7,673 bases of DNA from Ignavibacteriota bacterium (GTDB lineage: Bacteria; Bacteroidota; Ignavibacteria; Palsa-1295): positions 1 to 7,673 of the forward strand of contig JANYLL010000034.1 in assembly GCA_025357895.1 (NCBI GenBank), written 5' to 3'. This document shows, in pieces, positions 1 to 5,589 of the stretch. The notes under the pieces were generated by a model, which ran no database searches, was not told the origin of the DNA, and saw only the letters and a list, made by a program, of their open reading frames with translations. The translations under genes and the position numbers were made by a program. Position 1 is the stretch's first letter. The number at the start of each line of letters is the position of its first letter.

Positions 1-334
1 TAGGATCATAGGCACCGAAGACAAGCCGCTCTACTCGTGAATTCACTAATGCCCCTGCACACATCGGGCAAGGTTCAAGCGTTACGTACATTGTACAACC
101 GGTCAGAAATCGTGAATCGACAGTTCCATTCGCAGCTGTAATGGCGATCATTTCAGCATGTGCTGTCGAATCCTTAAGCTGTTCAGTTTGATTATAACCT
201 CTGCCTACGACGGCATTATCTTTGACGATCACGCATCCGATGGGGACTTCATCAAGCTCGTAAGCCTTCTCCGCTTCGCGCAAAGCGAAGCGCATCCAGT
301 ATTCATGTGGCTGCGCAAAAGGATTATCGGTCAT
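1..334 (-). CDS. tadA: tRNA-specific adenosine-34 deaminase TadA (partial, C-terminus outside window)
   Basis: Zinc-dependent cytoplasmic deaminase that converts A34 to inosine in tRNA-Arg(ACG). The 111 visible residues cover the N-terminal and active-site parts of the CDA fold. The zinc and proton-shuttle motif HAEM places His59 as ligand and Glu61 as catalytic acid, and PCPMCAGA supplies ligands Cys89 and Cys92. The following stretch, ALVNSRVERLVFGAYDP, is typical of TadA rather than of dCMP or guanine deaminases. The start is ATG at 334-332, 13 bp downstream of the tRNA on the same strand, with no clear Shine-Dalgarno. About 40-50 C-terminal residues are missing because the window ends, not because the gene is broken. 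The tRNA and tadA are close enough to share a transcript. Confidence 0.93.
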   Translation of the reverse strand, partial: MTDNPFAQPHEYWMRFALREAEKAYELDEVPIGCVIVKDNAVVGRGYNQTEQLKDSTAHAEMIAITAANGTVDSRFLTGCTMYVTLEPCPMCAGALVNSRVERLVFGAYDP

Positions 335-347
335 AGGTTGGAAATTG

Positions 348-421
348 TGGGCCCTGCAGGACTTGAACCTGCGACCAATCGATTATGAGTCGACTGCTCT
401 AACCAACTGAGCTAAGGGCCC
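348..421 (-). tRNA. tRNA with CAT anticodon, most likely tRNA-Ile2 (lysidine type)
   Basis: A complete 74-nt cloverleaf reads on the minus strand. It has a perfect 7-bp acceptor stem (GGGCCCT with AGGGCCC), D-stem GCTC/GAGC, anticodon stem GTCGA/TCGAT with loop CTCATAA, and T-stem GCAGG/CCTGC around loop TTCAAGT. The discriminator base is A (position 348) and CCA is not encoded; the next bases are CAA. The anticodon CAT lies at 387-385. Among CAT tRNAs the body resembles known bacterial Ile2 tRNAs, for example a GCGACTCATAATCGC-like anticodon arm and a TTGGTCGC variable region, so it probably decodes AUA after TilS changes C34 to lysidine. Elongator Met is the alternative. An initiator is unlikely because the first pair G-C is matched and the anticodon stem lacks three consecutive G-C pairs. 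Confidence 0.93.
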
Positions 422-429
422 GGTTTTAA

Positions 430-457
430 GCTAAAAGCCAAAAGCGAAAAGCTAAAA
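430..457. repeat. Heptanucleotide tandem repeat, four copies of GCNAAAA
   Basis: Four adjoining 7-bp units read GCTAAAA, GCCAAAA, GCGAAAA and GCTAAAA, differing only at the third base. The array fills a third of the 85-bp space between the hydrolase gene and the tRNA, 8 bp upstream of the tRNA 5' end as transcribed on the minus strand. Short heptanucleotide arrays between genes are known from several bacterial groups. On the minus strand the units read TTTTNGC and could overlap the tRNA promoter (TAGCTTTT is one base from TAnnTTTG), but that is speculation. Confidence 0.75.
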
Positions 458-506
458 ATTTTAAGGCGATGTAAAACTATGGAAAGGTGATTCGGATTCC
501 CTTGTA

Positions 507-1163
507 CTAAAACTTTGACCGGAGTTCTTTCAAAGGCGTATCCGGTATTCTATGTCCGCCCTCGAAGTTCATGATCTCAAAAGGTATTGCGCTTGATAGA
601 TAAAGCTCCTGGCTTTCTTTATAAATTTCCGGAGTAATAAATTCATCGGTTTTACTATAGATCAGCCATTTCCGTGATTTTTCCGTATTCGATTTAAATT
701 TTGCAAATGCCAGATCACGCGGGACATCGCCCGACCATAAGACTATTTCATTCAGCGGAGATTTTCCTTCTGACTGCCAACGTAATAAAGCCGGGCATCC
801 CTGTGAAAAGCCAAGTCCGATAATTTTTTGAGGTGGTTTCTTAAGTGTAAAACTTACCTCAGCATAGAGATTATCGAGATATCGGGTATAATCCACAATT
901 TCGTTTATCCTATCTTCGCGAGTCATCCACGAAGCACCGACATCGCCGGCAAATCCTTTTGTATAAAAACGTGAAAGAGCTTCCGGAGCAATAATAAGCG
1001 TATCTTCACGTGCAATGGGAAGAAAGTTCTTGATAAAAGCCTCTGCTCGCTGGCCATACCCATGAAGTACAAACCAAAGCTCATTGATCTCTGCTTCATG
1101 CGTTCCTAATGAATAATAGCGTGCTGTTCTCGTAGTTTGGATGTGATGTTCAGAAATTGACAT
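507..1163 (-). CDS. Alpha/beta-hydrolase, phospholipase/carboxylesterase family
   Basis: Predicted cytoplasmic serine esterase of 218 residues, normal length for this family (bacterial carboxylesterase / YpfH-like). The oxyanion-hole region is LHGYGQ (residues 33-38). The nucleophile elbow is GFSQG (118-122), giving Ser120. The catalytic acid is most likely Asp173 in KTDEF and the base His204 in GGHRI, so the triad is complete and correctly spaced. No signal peptide or membrane segment is seen. The true substrate cannot be read from sequence. The start is ATG at 1163-1161, preceded by an A/T-rich stretch without Shine-Dalgarno; the stop is TAG at 509-507. The gene is divergent from mtaB across 86 bp and codirectional with the downstream tRNA and tadA. 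Confidence 0.88.
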   Translation of the reverse strand: MSISEHHIQTTRTARYYSLGTHEAEINELWFVLHGYGQRAEAFIKNFLPIAREDTLIIAPEALSRFYTKGFAGDVGASWMTREDRINEIVDYTRYLDNLYAEVSFTLKKPPQKIIGLGFSQGCPALLRWQSEGKSPLNEIVLWSGDVPRDLAFAKFKSNTEKSRKWLIYSKTDEFITPEIYKESQELYLSSAIPFEIMNFEGGHRIPDTPLKELRSKF

Positions 1164-1249
1164 TAAAGTAAATATTTATTTTTTGACAGACTATTTCAAC
1201 AATTCTCCTTAGGGACAAATCCCCTGAAATTCGCGTTTAATGCCACAAT
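1164..1249. promoter_or_regulatory. Divergent intergenic region carrying promoters for the hydrolase and mtaB
   Basis: These 86 bp separate two divergent genes and so must hold both 5' regions. On the plus strand a near match to the Bacteroidetes -7 box lies at 1177-1185 (TA, three spacer bases, TTTG instead of two), followed by a 64-nt leader to the mtaB ATG. No convincing -33 element was seen and no clear match was found on the minus strand, so the region is assigned mainly by position. Confidence 0.4.
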
Positions 1250-2602
1250 ATGCAGATCGCCGCACACACACTTGGATGTAAGCTTAACAGTGCCGAAACC
1301 TCGACTATCGTCGGGCAATTCCGAACGCAGGGCTGGGACGTTACTCAGTCAGTCGAGAATGCAAATGTTTATCTTCTCAATACATGCTCGGTGACTGCAA
1401 ATGCGGAAAAAGAATGCCGGCAAATTGTGCGCAAAATTTTACGGCAGAATCCAAAAGCGTTCATTGCAGTAACAGGTTGTTATGCCCAACTTCGTCCTGA
1501 GGAAATCGCCAGTATTGATGGAGTGGATGTTGTACTCGGTGCGAAGGAGAAATTTAATTTTTTTTCGCACATTACTTCTTTCGAAAAACTTTCTGCACCG
1601 AAGATATTTTCATCTCCGATCGACGAAGCAACCGAATTTCATCTTGCCGCGACAGCCGATACCGATGAACGGACTCGTGCATTTTTGAAAGTACAGGACG
1701 GCTGCGATTATACATGTTCATTCTGTACGATTCCAATGGCTCGCGGAGAGTCACGCTCGGCTGATATAGATCATATAGTTTCAGAAGCACGAAGACTATC
1801 CGATGACGGATTTCGTGAGATCATACTTTCAGGAGTAAATGTAGGTGATTTCGGAAGGAAGATCGGCACAAGCTTTTATGATCTTGTAAAAGCTATTGAC
1901 GATGACGAAAAGATCACAGCGCGAATCCGTATTAGTTCGATCGAACCAAATCTTCTTTCTAATGAGATAATCGAACTTGTTGCGAAATCAAAGAAATTCT
2001 GTCACCATTTTCATATTCCGCTTCAATCAGGCTCAGCCCCCATCTTGAAGCTTATGCAACGGCGATATACGGCTGATCTTTACCGATCTCGAATTGAACG
2101 TATCAAAGAACTTATGCCAAATGCGGGAATCGGAGTCGATGTCATTGTTGGATTCCCCGGGGAAAGTGATGAAGATTTTCTTGAGAGTTATGATTTTATT
2201 CGCAGTCTTGATATTTCTTACCTTCATGTATTCACCTATAGCGAACGTCCGGACACCAAGGCAGTAATGATGGGTGATCCGGTGAAGATCGAAAAACGCA
2301 AAGAGCGGAATGCTATGCTTCGGATTCTATCAGAGAAGAAACGTCAAAAATTTTATTCAGAACAAAATGGATCAGTCGTAAATATACTTCTTGAAAGCGG
2401 TATTCATACATCTGAAACTGGCAATATGAGATCAGGATATTCGGAAAACTATGTTCGTGCAGCTTTAGCGGTGTCTTCTTTGCCGTTAAACGCTGAATTA
2501 GTCAAAGTACGCTTATGCAGAACCGATGGTGAATTTGTGATTGCTGATCTTTTGGAAGTGCTTTCGTATCGCAGTGAATTATTGCTGCTCCCCATACTTT
2601 AG
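1250..2602 (+). CDS. mtaB: tRNA (N6-L-threonylcarbamoyladenosine(37)-C2)-methylthiotransferase MtaB
   Basis: Radical-SAM enzyme that adds a methylthio group to t6A37 of ANN-decoding tRNAs, mainly tRNA-Lys(UUU), giving ms2t6A. The 450 residues show the full three-domain layout. The N-terminal MTTase domain (about 2-125) has cluster cysteines Cys10, Cys46 and Cys77. The radical-SAM core (about 142-365) has CDYTCSFC, with Cys152, Cys156 and Cys159 binding the second 4Fe-4S cluster. A TRAM-like RNA-binding tail covers about 368-436. The first motif GCKLN marks the MtaB branch; MiaB usually has GCQMN, and RimO has a different tail. The start is ATG at 1250 because the family's N-terminal strand QIAAHTLGCKLN begins right there. 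The next gene starts 6 bp after the TAG stop, so this is probably the first gene of an operon with the glycosyltransferase and xthA. Confidence 0.94.
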   Translation: MQIAAHTLGCKLNSAETSTIVGQFRTQGWDVTQSVENANVYLLNTCSVTANAEKECRQIVRKILRQNPKAFIAVTGCYAQLRPEEIASIDGVDVVLGAKEKFNFFSHITSFEKLSAPKIFSSPIDEATEFHLAATADTDERTRAFLKVQDGCDYTCSFCTIPMARGESRSADIDHIVSEARRLSDDGFREIILSGVNVGDFGRKIGTSFYDLVKAIDDDEKITARIRISSIEPNLLSNEIIELVAKSKKFCHHFHIPLQSGSAPILKLMQRRYTADLYRSRIERIKELMPNAGIGVDVIVGFPGESDEDFLESYDFIRSLDISYLHVFTYSERPDTKAVMMGDPVKIEKRKERNAMLRILSEKKRQKFYSEQNGSVVNILLESGIHTSETGNMRSGYSENYVRAALAVSSLPLNAELVKVRLCRTDGEFVIADLLEVLSYRSELLLLPIL

Positions 2603-2608
2603 GCAATT

Positions 2609-3868
2609 GTGCTTTTCGATAAACTAAATTTTCTCACAGAAACAAAACGCAAGGAGCAGATAACATTGCTCGTTATCTCCTTTGTGGTATTTATAATTCA
2701 ACTGGCAACACTTCGGCCGCCAGTTGGAATTGGCGAACCGTATTGGATCGCACGGGAGTTAGCAGCAGGACATGGGTTCATTTATGCCTATCCATTTGAT
2801 CTTGTCTATGCTCCAACTTGCTACATCCCGCCTTTGTATGTCTGGTTTCATGCTGCTATCATTTCATTGGGAGGTGGGTTAATTATCAGTCAGATCATCG
2901 GTCTTATATTTTTTCATTGCGCAAACTATTTTTTTTATCGCTTCTTCCGTCGAATAACATCTCCGGGGATCGCACTTGCAGGGTTTGTTGCCCTCGCTTT
3001 TTATATTCCTTTGTGGCTTTTATCCCAGAAGCCTGATCCGGATGGTTTAAATCTGCTTTTCATTGCTCTTACCGTCTTGGCATTGGATGAAGCAAATGAA
3101 CGTCCCGGCAAAAAAATCTGGCTCATACTCGGAGTTTTGTTTGGAATCCAGATATATGTTCGCCCGGATATTTTAATGGGTATTGTCTTTTTCGGACTTT
3201 GGCTTCTTTTTTATGCAAAGAACGCAATTGACAGAAGAAAAAAATTGGTTGGCTATTTCGTCGCAGTTGCGATTGCGTTATTGATGGTCTTGCCCTGGAC
3301 GATCAGGAATTATGTCCAATTCGATTCATTTGTATTAGTGAGTGCGAATTCAGGATTCAATTTTTATATGGGAAATAATCCTCAGGCAACAGGTGAGTTT
3401 CAACAAGGACCTGCAACTGCTGAAAGTATTGCAATGGACTCAGCTCGTGCAAAGTATTTTCTTTTGAATCCTTCACATGTGACGCGAGATTCGTATTTAT
3501 TCGCAGTTGCCAGCGATTGGATTTTTGCTCATCCAATAGAGGCATCGAAACTTTGGATCAAGAAATTATATTTCCATTGGTGGCAGCGTGATCTTGCAGG
3601 TGGCAGTATTGCTGCTTCCGAATGGATGATTACCGGATATAAGATCGCCTCATTATTTTTATTGATCTTCGGATTTTATGGATTATATTCATTAAAATCA
3701 AGATCGAGACAAGCATTGCTGATCTCGTTATTTTTGTATTCTACGACGATTGCTGTAATTTTCTTTACGCAGTCTCGTCACAGAGCTATCAAAGTCGATC
3801 CCTATTTAGTAACACTAAGTATTATCGGCATTGATGCGGTGCTAAAAAAATTAAGAATTAAGAACTAA
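2609..3868 (+). CDS. Membrane glycosyltransferase, GT-C / family 39-like
   Basis: Integral inner-membrane protein of 419 residues with about ten hydrophobic helices (roughly 18-36, 85-113, 118-138, 146-160, 168-184, 187-203, 211-230, 343-361, 368-387, 398-412). The first periplasmic loop has GEPYWIARELAAGHGF (42-57), where Glu43 is a candidate for the acidic residue that GT-C enzymes carry there, followed by APTCYIPPLYVWF (68-80). A further loop contains LPWTIRNY (228-235) and NSGFNFYMGNNP (247-258), and the C-terminal side has RHRAIKVDPYLV. These features match bacterial proteins annotated as family 39 glycosyltransferases (ArnT/PMT-like), which use polyprenyl-phosphate sugars; donor and acceptor are unknown. 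The start is GTG at 2609, since an in-frame stop lies 9 bp upstream and no ATG is available before the first helix. It is packed 6 bp after mtaB and 5 bp before xthA. Its last codons lie in a heptanucleotide repeat. Confidence 0.78.
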   Translation: MLFDKLNFLTETKRKEQITLLVISFVVFIIQLATLRPPVGIGEPYWIARELAAGHGFIYAYPFDLVYAPTCYIPPLYVWFHAAIISLGGGLIISQIIGLIFFHCANYFFYRFFRRITSPGIALAGFVALAFYIPLWLLSQKPDPDGLNLLFIALTVLALDEANERPGKKIWLILGVLFGIQIYVRPDILMGIVFFGLWLLFYAKNAIDRRKKLVGYFVAVAIALLMVLPWTIRNYVQFDSFVLVSANSGFNFYMGNNPQATGEFQQGPATAESIAMDSARAKYFLLNPSHVTRDSYLFAVASDWIFAHPIEASKLWIKKLYFHWWQRDLAGGSIAASEWMITGYKIASLFLLIFGFYGLYSLKSRSRQALLISLFLYSTTIAVIFFTQSRHRAIKVDPYLVTLSIIGIDAVLKKLRIKN

Positions 3869-3874
3869 GAACTA
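3850..3874. repeat. Heptanucleotide tandem repeat at the glycosyltransferase/xthA junction
   Basis: Units ATTAAGA, ATTAAGA and ACTAAGA are followed by a partial fourth unit ACTA, whose last A is the first base of the xthA ATG. The array encodes the final residues RIKN of the glycosyltransferase, contains its TAA stop (3866-3868) in the third unit, and makes up the whole 5-bp spacer before xthA. The period is the same as in the array at 430-457 but the unit differs. Confidence 0.75.
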
Positions 3875-4638
3875 TGACAAAGATCATTTCATGGAATGTT
3901 AATGGCATCCGTGCCGCTGAGCGCAAGGGTTTTCTTGATTATATGAATAAGGAAAAGCCTGATATTATGTGTATTCAAGAAACCAAGGCGCATGTGGATC
4001 AACTCAGTGATGCGCTCAAAAATATTCCCGGCTATACTTCATATTTTGTTCTTGGCGAAAAGAAAGGTTACTCCGGAGTTGCGATCTATACGAAAACCAC
4101 TCCGAGAGAAGTAACGATAGGCTGCGGCGAACCAAGGTTCGATGCAGAAGGAAGGGTCATCTGCGCGGAGTATGATGATTTTATGCTTTATAATATTTAT
4201 TATCCGAATGGGGGCAGAGGTCCCGAACGTGTTCAGTATAAGTTGGAATTCTACGATTATATGCTTGCAAAATGGGAAACTCTTCGTAAACAAGGGAAAA
4301 AACTTATCTTGACAGGGGATTTTAATACAGCGCATAAAGAGATCGATCTTGCACGACCGAAAGAAAATTCAAAGAACACCGGATTTTTACCGGAAGAACG
4401 TGCTTGGCTTGATAAAATTGCTTCGATGGGATATGTCGATGTATTCCGTACGTTTAATCAAGAGCCTGAATGGTACACCTATTGGGACCAATTCACTCGT
4501 GCCCGCGAACGTAATGTCGGCTGGCGCATAGATTATTTCTGGGTAACACCCGATGTCGTTCCGATGGTCAAGGAAGCTCCGATCAGGATGGAAATTTTAG
4601 GGAGCGATCATTGCCCGATCGAGTTGCATTTGGTGTGA
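3874..4638 (+). CDS. xthA: Exodeoxyribonuclease III / AP endonuclease
   Basis: Metal-dependent DNA repair enzyme of the endonuclease/exonuclease/phosphatase fold. It cuts the backbone 5' to abasic sites and trims 3' ends in base-excision repair. The 254 residues match the family length, and the catalytic set is complete by motif: Asn8 and Asn10 in WNVNG, metal ligand Glu36 in QETK, Tyr109 in YYPNG, Asp149 and Asn151 in GDFN, Asp220 in WRIDYFW, and Asp245-His246 in GSDHCP. The VGWRIDYFW and SDHCP motifs identify an ExoIII-type protein rather than an unrelated nuclease or phosphatase of the fold. The start is ATG at 3874, fixed by the N-terminal strand KIISWNVNG. It is the last gene of the mtaB-glycosyltransferase-xthA cluster; no strong terminator follows directly. 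Confidence 0.95.
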   Translation: MTKIISWNVNGIRAAERKGFLDYMNKEKPDIMCIQETKAHVDQLSDALKNIPGYTSYFVLGEKKGYSGVAIYTKTTPREVTIGCGEPRFDAEGRVICAEYDDFMLYNIYYPNGGRGPERVQYKLEFYDYMLAKWETLRKQGKKLILTGDFNTAHKEIDLARPKENSKNTGFLPEERAWLDKIASMGYVDVFRTFNQEPEWYTYWDQFTRARERNVGWRIDYFWVTPDVVPMVKEAPIRMEILGSDHCPIELHLV

Positions 4639-4663
4639 AATAAAAAAATATTTTGGTTTAAAG

Positions 4664-4692
4664 TGTGTGTTGTCAATTTTGTCGTATATTTG
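4664..4692 (+). promoter_or_regulatory. Bacteroidetes-type promoter for the secreted-protein cassette
   Basis: TATATTTG at 4685-4692 is a perfect match to the TAnnTTTG -7 element recognised by the primary sigma factor of Bacteroidetes. The -33 element is weak: only TGTG at 4664-4667, 17 bp upstream, or AGTG with 19 bp spacing. It lies 46 bp after the xthA stop and points toward the secreted-protein genes. Transcription would begin near 4699 and leave a leader of about 215 nt. Confidence 0.5.
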
Positions 4693-4753
4693 TAAGAGCA
4701 AGTTAATAATACCTATGAGTATTTGTTTTAAACTGTACCACTCCTCCCCCCCT

Positions 4754-4770
4754 CCGCAAATATTATGCGG
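4754..4770. repeat. Small inverted repeat (5-bp stem, 7-nt loop)
   Basis: CCGCA and TGCGG flank AATATTA. It follows a pyrimidine-rich stretch with seven consecutive C (4746-4752) and would sit in the leader of the downstream cassette. No T-run follows on the plus strand, so it does not look like an intrinsic terminator. Confidence 0.4.
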
Positions 4771-4815
4771 TAAATCCTCCTTTAGAATTTCCAAATTTTT
4801 TTTCTATTTATTACT

Positions 4816-4833
4816 TAGATACCCAGGTATCTA
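4816..4833. promoter_or_regulatory. 18-bp interrupted palindrome, operator-like
   Basis: TAGATACC and GGTATCTA are perfect inverted 8-bp arms around a CA centre. The symmetry and size suit a dimeric DNA-binding regulator; as RNA it would form a 7-bp stem with a four-base loop. It lies 83 bp upstream of the cysteine-rich protein gene. No regulator gene is visible in the window, so its role is unknown. Confidence 0.4.
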
Positions 4834-4852
4834 TAAGTTTCGTTTCCGGGAT

Positions 4853-4891
4853 AAATTTTTGCTTTTTTGCAAAAATTTTATTCTTTTTTTT
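4853..4891 (+). terminator. Possible terminator or attenuator: perfect 10-bp inverted repeat followed by a T-run
   Basis: AAATTTTTGC (4853-4862) and GCAAAAATTT (4869-4878) pair perfectly around a loop of six T, and TATTCTTTTTTTTC follows. The arrangement is that of an intrinsic terminator, but the stem has only two G-C pairs. It lies 215 bp after xthA and 25 bp (to the end of the T-run) before the next start codon. It could end read-through from xthA or act as a leader attenuator if the promoter at 4685 is real. Confidence 0.4.
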
Positions 4892-4915
4892 CATGAACTC
4901 AGACAAAGAATAATT

Positions 4916-5589
4916 ATGTTAGATTGTATTAAATTATCGTATTTTTTGAAATCGAAATGGATTAAAAGAGTTGCAGGGATTATTCTCGCATTTTTTTTAT
5001 TATCCAGTACTTCTAAGGCGCAATGCCCCGGTGCAACTCTGGATGGATATACTACCGGAAACCCTACGCTATGTGGTGGAACCGTTCCTGGGTGGACAGG
5101 TCCCATTACACAAACTTTACAATAGGAGGTTGTACATTCACAGCACAATATTGTTATCGAAATATCTTATGTGAACCTACAATAACCCAATCAATGTGGC
5201 AAGTATCTTTCTATAATTTTACATTTATTCCTTGTGGTGGTTTAACCTTACAGGACTTGCTCAATTACTTAGAGAATAATCCTGATAAATATTATCCCGG
5301 TGGGCAATATGTACCACCATGTAGTGGTTATTTACCAGTAGTCTATAAAGTATTTCTTCCGTCTTGTTTTGCTCTTGTACAAATCGATAACGATGGAACG
5401 CAGCACTTCCGAGCTTGCGATGACTTGCAAGCATATTGTATCATGACGCGAACCTTATGTTATCAGAACGGAGGTAATTCTTGGGGTAATCCTACATATA
5501 CTTCTGTTGGATCGCCATCTTGTTTAGATTTGCAAACCCATCCATACCAAAATCTTGGTGATTGCCGCCGCCCCAAATGTGGACCGTAA
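4916..5589 (+). CDS. Secreted cysteine-rich protein of unknown function, with an apparent frameshift
   Basis: I do not recognise this family. The ATG at 4916 begins a Sec signal peptide: a lysine-containing N-region, hydrophobic core VAGIILAFFLLSS, and probable cleavage after SKA (residue 35). The first frame continues through TLCGGTVPGWTGP and hits TAG at 5123-5125. The rest of the protein continues in the -1 frame from about 5104 with HYTNFTIGGC and runs to TAA at 5587-5589. Adding one C to the CCC at 5102-5104 restores a single 224-residue protein whose mature part holds 14 cysteines, an even number that suits disulfides in an exported protein. No T9SS sorting domain is seen at the C-terminus. 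The stop overlaps the next start by one base (TAATG). A sequencing error or a real inactivating deletion would both explain the break; no slippery heptamer is present. Confidence 0.65.

Noticed and set aside
158..388. Plus-strand open frame over tadA and the tRNA
   Set aside because: It lies antisense to a well-identified enzyme and ends inside the tRNA anticodon; there is no independent support for it.
1183..1210. TTGACA at 1183-1188 as a sigma-70 -35 box for mtaB
   Set aside because: At 17 bp spacing the -10 position reads TCCTTA, a poor match, and the lineage appears to use TAnnTTTG promoters.
4039..4335. Minus-strand open frame inside xthA
   Set aside because: Shadow of the xthA coding sequence; no family features and no start context.
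4746..4752. C7 tract as a phase-variation switch
   Set aside because: Seven C is short for frequent slippage, it lies outside any coding frame, and it falls downstream of the predicted promoter; only variant reads could support it.
4754..4770. Terminator for the xthA operon
   Set aside because: The stem is five pairs and is not followed by a T-run on the plus strand.
4667..4915. N-terminal extension of the cysteine-rich protein reading frame back to 4667
   Set aside because: The translated stretch is low-complexity and F/K/L-rich, runs through the palindromes and T-runs, and would bury the clear signal peptide that starts at 4916.
5085..5125. Programmed -1 ribosomal frameshift in the cysteine-rich gene
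   Set aside because: No X-XXY-YYZ slippery heptamer in the zero frame and no obvious downstream stem are visible; a one-base deletion in CCC is simpler.
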